The notes: generated from the letters alone by a model not told the origin. A stretch of DNA of 46,101 bases from Xanthomonas sp. NCPPB 1128 (GCF_001043115.1 NZ_LFME01000037.1:1-46101), one strand, 5' to 3'. Positions 28,892-38,508 are shown, counted from the first letter of the stretch. A program made the numbers and translations.

Positions 28892-29278
28892 GTGGGGCAG
28901 GTTGGGGATGCGGACGATGCTTGGCGTTGCCTCAAGCAGAATCAAGGCAGGGTATGCCCTGTACCTTGTGCCCTGATGCGGCGGCGGCATGACTAGTAAA
29001 GCCCAGTCGCCGTCGCAGCGGCCGAACCCGCTTCGCGGCGGCCGCTGCCTCGGTTAGGGAGCCGCCACCGTTCGTCGCGATACGCGATGCGCCATCGGAG
29101 ACGAGGAAGAAGGCCGTGATCCTGGAGACCTCCATGCGTCGGGACTGAAGTCCCTCCCACCACTGGCAGCATGCATTGTGCCGTTGGAAGGCTGACGCAG
29201 TTGATTGCATCCATGCGTCCGGAAGCGCACCTGTCGCGGCTCACTACGCGGCCTCGTTGCAGGGCTTACACTGACCGG
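28892..29278. other. Spacer between S46 peptidase and glycosylase
   Basis: 387 bases with no supported gene. It holds one REP-like palindrome at 29136-29160 (listed separately). I see no convincing promoter or terminator. Confidence 0.6.
29136..29160 (-). repeat. REP-like palindrome, GGGAC-stem type
   Basis: 25 bases; on the minus strand it reads GTGGGAGGGACTTCAGTCCC followed by GACGC. The stem GGGACT/AGTCCC closes a minimal loop. The same 25 bases occur at 30255 (opposite strand) and 45214. Confidence 0.9.
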
Positions 29279-29893
29279 ATGGATCTGCTTGCCGCCAAGC
29301 CGCTGCCGCGTGCGTTCTATGCGCGCGATGCCCGTGTGGTTGCGCCGGAATTGTTGAACAAGCTGCTTATCGCCGCCGACGGTCGTTGCGGGCGCATTGT
29401 CGAAGTGGAGGCCTACTGCGGTGCGGAGGATCCGGCGGCGCACTCGTTCCGCGGCATGACCCCGCGTACGCGGGTGATGTTCGGCCCGCCTGGGCATCTG
29501 TATGTGTACTTCATCTACGGCATGCACTGGGCGCTCAATGCGGTGTGCGGCGGTGCGCCGGGGCATGCGGTGCTGATCCGCGCGCTGGCGCCGGTGGCCG
29601 GGATCGAGGCGATGCAGTCGGCGCGGGGCGCGGTGCGCATTGCCGATCTCACCCGTGGGCCGGGGCGCCTGGCCAAGGCGCTGGGGGTGTCGGGCGCGGA
29701 CAATGGGCTGGATCTGACCACGCGACAGTCGCGCTTGTGGCTGGGGCAGGACGGGATGCCACCGCCCGTCGCGCCTGTCGTCACCACGCGAATCGGCATC
29801 AGCAAGGCGATGGATGCGCCGTGGCGCTGGCATGTGCCGGAGGAACCGAACGTATCGCGTTTCGTGGTGGGACGGGTGAGGCGGCGCGGCTAA
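29279..29893 (+). CDS. DNA-3-methyladenine glycosylase (AAG/MPG family)
   Basis: 204 residues from ATG 29279. The enzyme removes alkylated and deaminated purines in base-excision repair. Family motifs are present: [20 protein letters not shown] at the start, [21 protein letters not shown] with the catalytic Glu of [24 protein letters not shown] with the DNA-intercalating Tyr region, and [14 protein letters not shown]. The length matches the monofunctional MPG family. An in-frame GTG-type extension to 29171 runs through non-conserved sequence and was not used. No operon partner. Confidence 0.95.
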   Translation: MDLLAAKPLPRAFYARDARVVAPELLNKLLIAADGRCGRIVEVEAYCGAEDPAAHSFRGMTPRTRVMFGPPGHLYVYFIYGMHWALNAVCGGAPGHAVLIRALAPVAGIEAMQSARGAVRIADLTRGPGRLAKALGVSGADNGLDLTTRQSRLWLGQDGMPPPVAPVVTTRIGISKAMDAPWRWHVPEEPNVSRFVVGRVRRRG

Positions 29894-30055
29894 GCAGGTT
29901 ATTGCATGCATCGCCGCTCCGCGAGCTGCGAAGCGATCAGTGCTTTGCTCGCTGTCATCACCAGAGGCATTGCAGAGCAGTGCCAGAGCAAGGCGATATC
30001 AGGGGCACTTCGGCTCGGACACGGGAGCGTTTTTCAGGCGCCTGCTCTTCGTTCG

Positions 30056-30077
30056 TCGCGGCTGAAGCCGCTCCTAC
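30056..30077 (-). repeat. REP-like palindrome, GCGGC-stem type
   Basis: The minus strand reads GTAGGAGCGGCTTCAGCCGC plus GA, identical to the arms at 12946 and to 34356. With 34356 the identity extends over 28 bases (30051-30078 and 34351-34378). Confidence 0.9.
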
Positions 30078-30254
30078 GAAAGAGGCAGTTGGCGTTCGTA
30101 GGCGGGAGGGGAGCATTCACGAAAAAAACGAGTCTCTCTCCACACTGCCTTAAGCGCGGAAACTGTCGGGTGGCCGATCCTATCAGCACTGAAGTGCACA
30201 GTAAATCGGCTTGGCGTCAGAAGCGCAGCATCACCGGCAGCGAGCATGATCATT

Positions 30255-30279
30255 GTGGGAGGGACTTCAGTCCCGACGC
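30255..30279 (+). repeat. REP-like palindrome, GGGAC-stem type
   Basis: The plus strand reads GTGGGAGGGACTTCAGTCCC plus GACGC, identical to 29136-29160 and 45214-45238 in opposite orientation. Confidence 0.9.
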
Positions 30280-30551
30280 GAGGTTGCGTCAGGAGGAGGT
30301 GATTTTGCCTTGGTCGGAATTTTTCACGGGGGAGGAAGAGATCAGCATCTAGAAGCGTCAACTCTGCTCATCGTCAGCCCAAGATGAGACAAGGCAGTGT
30401 GGCCGGCGGCGACAACGGGTTTCGCAAGAGAGTCCCGACAACACAAATATCTGCACATCGCACACGTTCATGCCCCGCATACATTGCACTCGCGTCACGG
30501 GAATGCCGCGCAGCGCAGGCTGCAATCTCTTCCCCACGTCGAGATGCCGCC

Positions 30552-30785
30552 ATGAAAGTGCTCAACATCGTCACGCTTGTCCTGCTGATCGTCGGTGGAC
30601 TCAACTGGGGCCTGGTCGGCCTGTTCCAGTTCGACTTGGTCGCGGCATTGTTCGGCGGTCAGGACGCACCGCTTTCGCGTGTGGTCTATGCGCTGGTCGG
30701 TCTCTCGGCGCTGTGGCAACTGGTGCCGTTGTTCACCAATCGCCATGAACCCGTGCGACACGCCGAACATGCGCCGCATCGCTGA
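30552..30785 (+). CDS. DUF378 family small membrane protein
   Basis: 77 residues from ATG 30552. Two membrane segments are visible: VLNIVTLVLLIVGGLNWGLVGL (about 3-24), carrying the family signature GGLNWGLVG, and RVVYALVGLSALWQLVPLF (about 43-61), with FDLVAALFGG between them. The tail is His/Arg-rich and cytoplasmic or periplasmic. DUF378 proteins (YuzA-like) are widespread and their function is not established. Monocistronic: a perfect hairpin follows 18 bases after the stop. Confidence 0.92.
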   Translation: MKVLNIVTLVLLIVGGLNWGLVGLFQFDLVAALFGGQDAPLSRVVYALVGLSALWQLVPLFTNRHEPVRHAEHAPHR

Positions 30786-30803
30786 ATTGGATCCGGGCCA
30801 TGT

Positions 30804-30837
30804 GGGTGATCCCGACGCTGCGGTGTCGGGATCACCC
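30804..30837 (+). terminator. Hairpin after DUF378 gene
   Basis: A perfect 13-bp stem (GGGTGATCCCGAC at 30804-30816 with its complement at 30825-30837) and an 8-base loop, 18 bases after the stop. There is no T-tract, so it may be a weak or Rho-assisted terminator, or one shared with the convergent gntK. Confidence 0.55.
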
Positions 30838-30943
30838 TGGTCACGCGCGGTGGTGTGGTGGCGCTGTCTGGTGCGTCCGATCTTGCGTCACCATCGCGAT
30901 AGCGCCCGGAAGATTCGCTGAAGCGGCACCTGCGAGGTGCAGG

Positions 30944-31489
30944 CTATGCGATCGCGACGGTAGCATCCAGGCGCGCGATGGTATCGGCCACCACCGTGGC
31001 GAACGGCGCGTCGACGTCTACCGAAATCACGTCTGCTTCGTCCAGCGGCAGTTCCAGCGTGTCGATCTGGCTCTGCAGCAGCGCCGGTGGCATGAAGTGG
31101 CCATGGCGCGCAGCCAAGCGTTCGGCGATCACATGCGCGGCCGCGTGCAGGAACACGAAACGCATCGGCACCCCTGTCTCGCGCAATTGTTGCCGATGCG
31201 CCTTGCGCAGGCCGGAGAAGGCCAGCACGACACTCTGCCCGGCATCGACCGACGCGCGCAGGCGCTGTGCCAGGGTCGCCACCCAGGGCGCGCGTTGCGC
31301 GTCGCTGAGCGGGATGCCATGCGCCATCTGCGCCTTGGCGGCAGCGCTGTGGAAGTCGTCGGCGTCTAGGAAGGTCAGTCGGTAGTGCGCCGCCAGCGCC
31401 TGGGCGACGCTGGTCTTGCCGCTGCCGGACACACCCATCACGACGATGGCTTCGGCGTGTGGCGGCGGGGATGAAGTGGCGTGGGTCAC
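30944..31489 (-). CDS. gntK: Gluconokinase
   Basis: 181 residues from GTG 31489. This start gives the usual GntK length and leaves a short lead before the P-loop GVSGSGKT (19-26). An ATG at 31561 would add 24 residues unlike the family. Other GntK features are FLDADDFHSAAAKAQMAHGIPLSD, VVLAFSGLRKAHRQQLR and RHGHFMPPALLQSQIDTLE. It phosphorylates D-gluconate with ATP to 6-phosphogluconate, feeding the Entner-Doudoroff or pentose phosphate route. No gluconate transporter or other gnt gene is adjacent. Confidence 0.93.
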   Translation of the reverse strand: MTHATSSPPPHAEAIVVMGVSGSGKTSVAQALAAHYRLTFLDADDFHSAAAKAQMAHGIPLSDAQRAPWVATLAQRLRASVDAGQSVVLAFSGLRKAHRQQLRETGVPMRFVFLHAAAHVIAERLAARHGHFMPPALLQSQIDTLELPLDEADVISVDVDAPFATVVADTIARLDATVAIA

Positions 31490-31637
31490 GTGCTGCGTTC
31501 CCGTGATATCCCCGACATGATGCCAGCGTGGGCGTTGTGTGGACGTGCAGCACTTCTCCAACCAGGTCCTGCGCTAATAATCCGGGCATCTGCTGTTGGT
31601 GTGCGCGCCGTGGCGCCTGAGGCCTGTCTGGATCCCG

Positions 31638-31662
31638 GCGTCGGGGCTGCAGCCCCTCCCAC
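31638..31662 (-). repeat. REP-like palindrome, GGGGC-stem variant
   Basis: The minus strand reads GTGGGAGGGGCTGCAGCCCC plus GACGC. Relative to 29136 it carries paired (compensatory) changes in the stem: GGGAC/GTCCC becomes GGGGC/GCCCC, and TTCA becomes TGCA. The palindrome is therefore kept while the sequence changes. Confidence 0.85.
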
Positions 31663-31722
31663 AGGGACTCCGGCCAGCGTTCCTGGTGACGCACCACATG
31701 CCTGCATCTTCCGGCTCGGCGT

Positions 31723-34149
31723 CTACGTCGTCGCGTTCGCCGTCTCGACCAGATCGTCCCACTGCAGCCGCGTGCCGGAGGCATCGTCGCTGTGTTGCAA
31801 GGTGCGGCGGACGGCGCGGCGCATGGCGCGGCTGATCCAGTTGTGCAGGTCGCGACCGGAGTGGCCTTCGCTGCGATCGGCGACCCATGCCGCCGCGGCG
31901 TCCGCGTCGAGATCCAGCGGCTTGCCGCGCAGCAGGCGCGCAACGATGGCGACACGGGCGTCGCGGTCGGGCAGGGCGATGACGATCTGCCGGTCCAGCC
32001 GCGACAGCAATGCCGGATCGATCGCGGCGGCATGGTTGCTGGCGGCCAGCAGGAACACCTGGCCCGCGTGGCTGGCGACGCCGTCCAGTTCCTGCAGCAA
32101 CTGGCCGACGATCTCGCGGGTGAAGGCGTCGTCGCCATCGGCACCGCGCGCCGGCGCGACGATGTCCAGTTCGTCGACGAACACGATGCACGGTGCCTGC
32201 GCCCGCGCGCGCTCGAACGCCGCCTGCACGCGCTGGCCGGACTGGCCGAGGTAGCCGGCCTTGAGGTCGGCGCTGCTCAGGGCGATGAAGGCCAGGCCGG
32301 ACTGGCTGGCAAGGATCCGCGCGACCTGGGTCTTGCCGGTGCCCGGCGGGCCGACCATCAGGATGCCGCGCGGCACCGGCACGCCGAGCGTGGCCAGGGT
32401 CTCGGCATTGCGCAGTTCCTTGCCCAGGCCGACGAATTCCTCGACCGTGGCGGCCGGCAGCACGATGTCGTCCCAGCCGAGCGTGGCGACGGCGGTGGAG
32501 CCTTTGCCGCGCAGCGCGCGCAGTTGCGCCAGCAGGGTGGCGTTGTCCAGCGTGCCGTCGACGCACTCGGCCGCCACCCGCGCCACCAGCGTGTGCAGGT
32601 CGCGGCCCGAGAGGCCGCTGCTGTCGGCGATCACCTGCGTGTCCGGTTCCAGGGCGAAACCGGCCCGCCGCAGTTCGGCGCCGAGGATGCGCGCGCGCGC
32701 CGCGGCGTCGGGCAGGCCGATGGCGATGCTGGCGGTGAAGCGCGACAGGATCGCGTCGTCCAGCAGCGCCGGGCGGTTGGTCGCGCCGATCACCAGTACC
32801 TGGCCGTGCGCGGCATGGAAGCCGTCCCATTCGGCGAGAAAGGTCTGCACCAGTTCGGCGCCGAAGCTGTCGCTGTCGGCGCCGCCGCGGCGTGCGAACA
32901 CGCTTTCGCATTCGTCGATGAGCAGGATCGCCGGCGCGTGCTCGCGACAGCGCTGCCAGATCGCCTGTACCTTGGGGCCGGTGTGGCCGACGTGCGCGGC
33001 CTTCAGATCGGCCACGCCCAGCGCCTCGAAATGGCAGCCGGCGTGGCGCGCCAGCTTGCGCGCGATCAGGGTCTTGCCGGTGCCCGGCGGCCCGTGCAGG
33101 AGCATGCCTTTCGGCGCCGGCTGGCGTCCGGACACGAACAGGTCCACCAGTTTCAGGATCTGGTCGAGCGTGGCGTCGGGCAGGGCGATGTCGGCCCAGT
33201 GCCGCTGCACCGCATCCAGGCTCTGCAGCCGCTGCTGCAGCGCGCGTTGCTGGCTGCGCGCGGCCTCCCAGGCCTGCACGTGGTCGTGCAGCGCGGTGAT
33301 GGGGGCGGCATCGGCGGAAGCGTCTTCGGCCAGTGCCAGCGCCAGCGGTTGCAGCGACGGCGGAGCGTTGGCGGCCAGGTCGGCGTCGAGGAGGATCAGG
33401 GCCGTTGCATGGCGGGCGTCGGGCAGCACGATCAGCGCCTGCAGGCGCGGGTCCTCGGTCCCGTCGTGCAAGGCCAGCAGTCGCGCACCGGACAGATCGC
33501 CATGCGTGGCCGGCACCGTCCAACGGCCGTGCAGGGCGCGCTGCGGCCACGGTGCGCGGGTCACTGGATACGTCGACCCTGCATCGCGCTGCGCAGCGTC
33601 GGCCACCTGCACCAGCGCCAGCGGCAGGCGTGCGAACGTCTGCAGCGCGCGCCGCTCGGCATGGCTGTGGTGCCAGGCCAGCAACTGCGCGCCGGCGACG
33701 ACCAGCAGCCCGTACGCCAGCAGCGAGGGCAGCAGGCTGTGCAGCAGCAGACCGCCATCGCCGTGCAGGCCGACCTGGCGCCACCACTCTAGGAAGCCGC
33801 GCGTCTCGCCCAGCCAGTGCGCGCTGGTCCATGGGAGGATCAGCACCAGCATGCCGATCAATGCCGCGCGCCAGCGCCAGTCCGGCAGCAGCGGCCGCAG
33901 CAGCAATGCCGGCCCCCAGGCGCGGCGGCGTTCGCGGCGCACCGCCGCCCGCGCCGCACCTCTGGCATGCGTACCGAAGCGGTGGCGGATTGCCGCCACC
34001 GCCTGCTCCACCGCCGGCAGATGCCGTTCCACCTCCGCTTCGGCCTGCGCCTGGCGCGCCTGCGCCTGTTGCACCTGCGCGTGCAGGCGCTGCGTCTGCT
34101 GTTGCAGCGACAGCGGGGGCGCCGGCAAGGCGGCCGGGATGCCGGACAT
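31723..34149 (-). CDS. Membrane-anchored tandem AAA ATPase
   Basis: 808 residues from ATG 34149. It opens with a Gln/Ala-rich coiled coil (about 14-55, QQQTQRLHAQVQQAQARQAQ). Two likely membrane segments follow (about 93-112 RAALIGMLVLILPWTSAHWL and about 135-160 LLLHSLLPSLLAYGLLVVAG), then two full AAA modules. Module 1: GPPGTGKT, ILLIDECES, GATNRPALLDDAILSRF. Module 2: GPPGTGKT, IVFVDELDI, AASNHAAAIDPALLSRLDRQ. Both Walker A and B motifs are intact, so both rings should hydrolyse ATP. The plan is Cdc48-like, but with a bacterial membrane anchor and no protease domain, suggesting substrate extraction or remodelling at the membrane. The substrate and any partner are unknown; no co-transcribed gene is seen. 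Confidence 0.88.
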   Translation of the reverse strand: MSGIPAALPAPPLSLQQQTQRLHAQVQQAQARQAQAEAEVERHLPAVEQAVAAIRHRFGTHARGAARAAVRRERRRAWGPALLLRPLLPDWRWRAALIGMLVLILPWTSAHWLGETRGFLEWWRQVGLHGDGGLLLHSLLPSLLAYGLLVVAGAQLLAWHHSHAERRALQTFARLPLALVQVADAAQRDAGSTYPVTRAPWPQRALHGRWTVPATHGDLSGARLLALHDGTEDPRLQALIVLPDARHATALILLDADLAANAPPSLQPLALALAEDASADAAPITALHDHVQAWEAARSQQRALQQRLQSLDAVQRHWADIALPDATLDQILKLVDLFVSGRQPAPKGMLLHGPPGTGKTLIARKLARHAGCHFEALGVADLKAAHVGHTGPKVQAIWQRCREHAPAILLIDECESVFARRGGADSDSFGAELVQTFLAEWDGFHAAHGQVLVIGATNRPALLDDAILSRFTASIAIGLPDAAARARILGAELRRAGFALEPDTQVIADSSGLSGRDLHTLVARVAAECVDGTLDNATLLAQLRALRGKGSTAVATLGWDDIVLPAATVEEFVGLGKELRNAETLATLGVPVPRGILMVGPPGTGKTQVARILASQSGLAFIALSSADLKAGYLGQSGQRVQAAFERARAQAPCIVFVDELDIVAPARGADGDDAFTREIVGQLLQELDGVASHAGQVFLLAASNHAAAIDPALLSRLDRQIVIALPDRDARVAIVARLLRGKPLDLDADAAAAWVADRSEGHSGRDLHNWISRAMRRAVRRTLQHSDDASGTRLQWDDLVETANATT

Positions 34150-34355
34150 CAGCGAGGGAGGGCGCAGGTGGTCACCGCGCGCATCTTAGCCCGAGCGCCG
34201 GTGGGGCTGCCGTGGCTGGCTGCAGGTGGATACTGCCCACGCCGGACACGGCAGTTCGGCGCGTGAAGCGGCTGCTGCCATGGGAGGAGGATATCTCGGA
34301 GAAGAACTAGGGCGCGAGGAGTGGGCGGATCTTTAGACCATCGCGGCTTCGTTCG

Positions 34356-34377
34356 TCGCGGCTGAAGCCGCTCCTAC
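34356..34377 (-). repeat. REP-like palindrome, GCGGC-stem type
   Basis: Identical to 30056-30077, with a shared 28-base context (34351-34378). It lies 25 bases before the structured element at 34403. Confidence 0.9.
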
Positions 34378-34402
34378 GCATGGCTTGCAGTTCGATGCTG
34401 GC

Positions 34403-34756
34403 TGTTGCCGTTGCTTTGGTTGTTGCCTTTGCCTATCGGGTTCCCTTCCGAAGCGGCGGCCATCGCGGGGAAACACCCGAAGGGCGGCGTACATGGATGT
34501 ACGCCGTCCGCGGCAGGGGCAGATGCCCCTGCCGCGGATCCCCGTGATGGACGCGGACCCGGAGCGCGCAGCGCGGAGGGCGCGAAGGCAGGGCGTGCTT
34601 GACCAGCCTTCGGCTGTGGTAAAGCGCTTCTTTTGGTTCCTTTTCTTTGCACGAGCAAAGAAAAGGAACTCGCCGCAAGGCGAAAGCTTTGCCTTTGCCC
34701 TGGCTGTGGTGGTTGCCGTGGCTTTTGCGCTTAGAAGCTTCAAAGCAACAGCAACA
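34403..34756. mobile_element. MITE-like structured repeat element, non-coding
   Basis: The 804-base gap 34150-34953 has no supported gene. Inside it, 15-base arms at 34403-34417 (TGTTGCCGTTGCTTT) and 34742-34756 (AAAGCAACAGCAACA) are inverted repeats with one mismatch; an extra copy of the right arm lies at 34818-34832. Between them are three perfect hairpins: 34485-34506 (10 bp), 34508-34537 (13 bp, loop AGAT) and 34636-34669 (15 bp, loop ACGA). Frames across it translate to repetitive Lys/Arg/Ala sequence and are not credible proteins. It could be a MITE-like element, a structured RNA, or an older composite repeat. No clear target duplication is visible. Confidence 0.5.
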
Positions 34757-34953
34757 ATTTTCGCCTGACGGCGAGCTACTTTTGACCTCGCCGTGGCTGC
34801 CGCGCCCGGGGGGCCATAAAGCAACAGCAACAGTATCGCGGCAACCAGCCCGGTGCACGCACAGCCCGAGCGAGGCGCAGCGAGCCGAACACCCGACTAC
34901 GCCGAAACGCATCGCACGCTCTAGACTGCACGCATCGTCGTGGGGGCTCGCCT

Positions 34954-37900
34954 TTGGTTTCCAGTTGGATCCTGCTGCTGGTGTCGGTCGGCTATGCCGC
35001 GCTGCTGTTCGCGGTGGCGTGGTGGGGCGACCGCCGTCCGCTGTATCCGGAGCGGCCGTGGCTGCGGCCGGCGGTGTACAGCCTGGCGCTGGCCGTGTAC
35101 TGCTCGTCGTGGACCTTCTACGGCGCGGTCGGCAGCGCGGTGCGCAACGGCGCCGGCTACCTGCCGATCTACCTGGGCCCGCTGCTGATGCTGCTGTTCG
35201 GCTGGCGCATCGTCGAGCGCCTGGCGCTGATCGCGCGCAGCGAGAACACCGTGTCCATCGCCGACTTCATCTCCTCGCGCTACGGCCGTTCGCGGCGCCT
35301 GGCCGCGCTGGTGGCGGTGATCGCCCTGGTCGGCGTGGTGCCGTACCTGGCGCTGCAGTACAAGGCGGTGGCGATGAGCCTGCAGGTGCTCAGCGGCCAG
35401 TCCAGCGCCGGTGCGCCGTTCTATGCCGATCCGGCGCTGTACGTGGCCTTGGGGATGGCGCTGTTCGCCACCCTGTTCGGCACCCGCCAGGTCGATGCCA
35501 CCGAACACCACCACGGCATGATGCTGGCGATCGCGCTGGAGTCGGTGGTCAAGCTGCTGGCGATGGTGGCGGTGGGCGTGTTCGCCTACGTGTGGCTGTC
35601 CGCGCGCGACGGCGGACAAGTGCTGCAGTCCACGCGCACGCTGTTCCAGAACACCCCGCCGGTGGGCTTCATCTCGCAGACCCTGCTCAGCTTCCTGGCG
35701 CTGGTGTGCCTGCCGCGGCAGTTCCACGTGGCGGTGGTGGAGTGCAGCGACGTCGGCGACATCCGCAAGGCACGCTGGCTGTTCGGCCTGTACCTGGTGT
35801 TGATCTCGGCGATGGTGGTGCCGATCGCCGCGGCGGGCATCGCCCTGTTCGGCGGCGGCGACGTGGCCGACGACAGCATCGTGCTGGCGCTGCCGCTGGC
35901 CGAAAGCCGCACCGCGCTGGCGCTGGTCGCCTACGTGGGCGGGTTCTCCGCCGCCACCGGCATGGTCATCGTCTCCAGCATCGCGCTGGCGACGATGATC
36001 AGCAACGACCTGGTGATGCCGGTGCTGCTGCGCCGCCGCGGGCACCAGGCCGCCGGTGCCGACGTGGCCTCGAAGGTGCTGTGGATCCGCCGCCTGGCGA
36101 TCCTGCTGCTGGCCCTGATCGCCTACGGCTACTACCGCAGCAGCAGCAACGACACGACGCTGGCGTCGTACGGGCTGATGGCCTTCGCCGCGGTGGCGCA
36201 GTTCGCGCCGGGGGTGATCGGCGGCCTGTACTGGCGCGGCGCCAGCCGCAAGGGCGTGGAGACCGGCATGGTGCTCGGCTTCGCCACCTGGATCTACACG
36301 CTGCTGCTGCCGGCGCTGACCCAGGCCGGGTGGCTGGCGCCGGCGTGGCTGCTGGACGGGCCGTTCGGCATCTCCTGGCTGCGCCCGCAGCAACTGTTCG
36401 GCATGAGCGGCTGGGACCCGCTGGCGCACGGCACGTTCTGGTCGCTGCTGGTCAACGTCGGCACGATGATGCTGGTGTCGGCGCGCTGGCGCCCGGGGCT
36501 GGACGAGCGCCTGCGCGCGGCGCCGTTCCTTGAGCCGTATTCGCAGCGCCCGGCGGTGGCCGGCGACTGGCTCGGGCAGGTACGCGTGGTCGACCTGCAG
36601 GCACTGGCCGAGCGCATGGTCGGCGAGCGTCATGCCCGCCGCGCGTTCGCCGAGCAGGCGCAACTGCTCGGCCGCGAGCCGCAGCCCACTGCCGTGGCCG
36701 ACCGGGTCTGGGTGCAGTTCACCGAACGCCTGCTCGCCGCCTCGATCGGTGCGGCCTCCGCGCGTCTGGTGCTGACCAGCCTGCTGCGCGGCTCGGGCAT
36801 GGACCTGGGCGAGGTGGTGGCGGTGCTCGACGAAGCCGGGCAGGAACTGCGCTTCAACCGCGAGATCCTGTCCACCACGCTGGAGAACATCAGCGCCGGG
36901 GTCAGCGTGGTCGATCCGGCGATGCGCCTGACCGCGTGGAACCGCCGCTATCAGCAGATGTTCGGCTATCCCGACGGCATGCTCTACGTCGGCCGGCCGG
37001 TCGCCGACCTGATCCGCTACAACGCCGAGCGCGGCGAACTCGGCGACGGCCAGGTGGAGGACCAGATCGCCCGCCGCATCGCGCACATGCGCGCCGGCAC
37101 CCCGCACGTGTTCGAACGCACCCGCAGCGACGGCAAGGTGATCGAGATGCGTGGCCAGCCGCTGCCCGGCGGCGGCTATGTCACCAGCTACAACGACATC
37201 ACGGACTACAAGCGCGCCGAGCAGGCGCTGCTCGAGGCCAACGAGACCCTGGAGCAGCGCGTGGCCGAGCGCTCGCGCGAGGCCGAGCTGGCGCAGCAGT
37301 CCAAGACCCGCTTCCTGGCCGCGATCAGCCACGACGTGCTGCAGCCGCTCAACGCCGCGCGGCTGTTCGCCTCGGCCTTGCGCGATGCCCACCAGAACGA
37401 AGAGCAGCGGCATCTGGCCGAACGCGTGGATGCCTCGTTGCGCGCGGCCGAGGAACTGCTCGACGGCCTGCTCGACGTGTCGCGGCTGGACGCCGGCGGG
37501 CTGCGCCCGACCATCGAGGACGTGGATGCCGGTCTGCTGCTGCGCGAACTGGCCGCGCAGTACAGCCCGATCGCCGCCGGCCGCGGCCTGCGCCTGCACG
37601 TCTACGCGCGGCCGCTGTGGGTGCGCAGCGATCGCCGGCTGCTGCGCCGGGTGCTGCAGAACTTCCTCGCCAACGCGTTGCGCTATACCCGCCAGGGCCG
37701 CATCGTGCTGGGCATGCGCCGCCGCGACGCAGCGCTGGAACTGCAGGTCTGGGACACCGGCCCCGGCATCCCGCCGCACCACATGCAGCAGATCTTCGAC
37801 GAGTTCCAGCGTTACCAGCAGCCCTTCGACTGGGGCGAGCAGGGGCTGGGCCTGGGCCTGTCGATCTGCCAACGCATCTCGCGCCTGCTCGGCCACGACC

Positions 37901-38385
37901 TGGATGCGCGCAGCCGCGTCGGCCACGGCAGCATGTTCTCCATCACCGTGCCGCGGGCGGCGCCACCGCCGCAGGCGCTGCAACGCGCGCCACGCGCAGC
38001 GGCCGCGGCCGACTCGCTGGCCGGGCTGCGCGTGCTGTGCGTGGACAACGATCAGGAAATCCTCGACGGCATGCGCGCGCTGCTCGGCCGCTGGCAGGTG
38101 GAGGTGATCTGCGCGAGTACCGTCGACGAGGCGCTGGCCCAGGCCGCGTGCGCCCCGCACGTGATGCTGGTCGATTACCACCTGCACGACCGGCTCGACG
38201 GCCTGGAGACCCTGGACGCGCTGCGCGCGGCGATGCCCGGGCCGGTGGCCGGCGCGTTGCTCACCGCCGATGGCCGCGACGAACTGAAGCTGCAGGCCCG
38301 CGAGCGCGGCTACCGGCTGCTGACCAAGCCGGTCAAGCCGGCCTCGCTGCGCGCCTTCCTCACCGCTTACCACGATCCGATCTAG
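34954..38385 (+). CDS. SSS-domain hybrid sensor histidine kinase/response regulator (CrbS/MxtR-like)
   Basis: 1143 residues from TTG 34954, with GGGGG seven bases upstream. Residues about 1-510 are a solute:sodium-symporter-type membrane domain with about 13 helices (for example YCSSWTFYGAVGSAVRNGAGY). A STAC-like linker (about 540-625) and a PAS domain (about 635-750, ILSTTLENISAGVSVVD) lead into the kinase: H-box His793 (AAISHDVLQPLNAARLF), N-box VLQNFLANALRYT, G-boxes DTGPGIPP and GLGLGLSI. The C-terminal receiver has Asp1074 (MLVDYHL). Kinases of this plan (CrbS of Vibrio, MxtR of Pseudomonas) control acetate use through a LuxR-type regulator, and a matching regulator lies at 45384. Whether this protein also transports a solute is unknown. 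Confidence 0.92.
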   Translation: MVSSWILLLVSVGYAALLFAVAWWGDRRPLYPERPWLRPAVYSLALAVYCSSWTFYGAVGSAVRNGAGYLPIYLGPLLMLLFGWRIVERLALIARSENTVSIADFISSRYGRSRRLAALVAVIALVGVVPYLALQYKAVAMSLQVLSGQSSAGAPFYADPALYVALGMALFATLFGTRQVDATEHHHGMMLAIALESVVKLLAMVAVGVFAYVWLSARDGGQVLQSTRTLFQNTPPVGFISQTLLSFLALVCLPRQFHVAVVECSDVGDIRKARWLFGLYLVLISAMVVPIAAAGIALFGGGDVADDSIVLALPLAESRTALALVAYVGGFSAATGMVIVSSIALATMISNDLVMPVLLRRRGHQAAGADVASKVLWIRRLAILLLALIAYGYYRSSSNDTTLASYGLMAFAAVAQFAPGVIGGLYWRGASRKGVETGMVLGFATWIYTLLLPALTQAGWLAPAWLLDGPFGISWLRPQQLFGMSGWDPLAHGTFWSLLVNVGTMMLVSARWRPGLDERLRAAPFLEPYSQRPAVAGDWLGQVRVVDLQALAERMVGERHARRAFAEQAQLLGREPQPTAVADRVWVQFTERLLAASIGAASARLVLTSLLRGSGMDLGEVVAVLDEAGQELRFNREILSTTLENISAGVSVVDPAMRLTAWNRRYQQMFGYPDGMLYVGRPVADLIRYNAERGELGDGQVEDQIARRIAHMRAGTPHVFERTRSDGKVIEMRGQPLPGGGYVTSYNDITDYKRAEQALLEANETLEQRVAERSREAELAQQSKTRFLAAISHDVLQPLNAARLFASALRDAHQNEEQRHLAERVDASLRAAEELLDGLLDVSRLDAGGLRPTIEDVDAGLLLRELAAQYSPIAAGRGLRLHVYARPLWVRSDRRLLRRVLQNFLANALRYTRQGRIVLGMRRRDAALELQVWDTGPGIPPHHMQQIFDEFQRYQQPFDWGEQGLGLGLSICQRISRLLGHDLDARSRVGHGSMFSITVPRAAPPPQALQRAPRAAAAADSLAGLRVLCVDNDQEILDGMRALLGRWQVEVICASTVDEALAQAACAPHVMLVDYHLHDRLDGLETLDALRAAMPGPVAGALLTADGRDELKLQARERGYRLLTKPVKPASLRAFLTAYHDPI

Positions 38386-38508
38386 GGAGCGGTCGCGCTT
38401 CTTCGTAACGGCAATGTATGGGTTATGTGGCAGCCGTCGGCACGGCCGGCGTGGCGTACGGGGCGGGCGGGCGGCTAAGGTGGAGGACCACCCACGATCC
38501 GCCTGCGC

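Larger units (their letters stand above)
29894..30551. other. Repeat-bearing spacer
   Basis: 658 bases without a supported gene. It holds two REP-like units of different stem type (30056-30077 and 30255-30279). The plus-strand frame running into the DUF378 gene from 30384 shows no family N-terminus and was not used. I see nothing else supported. Confidence 0.6.

Noticed and set aside
31490-31561. ATG 31561 as gluconokinase start
   Set aside because: It would add 24 residues with no match to the family; GTG 31489 gives the usual length.
34333-34830. Minus-strand 165-codon frame as a hypothetical protein
   Set aside because: It runs through the REP unit and all three hairpins of the structured element; the translation is repeat sequence, not a protein family.
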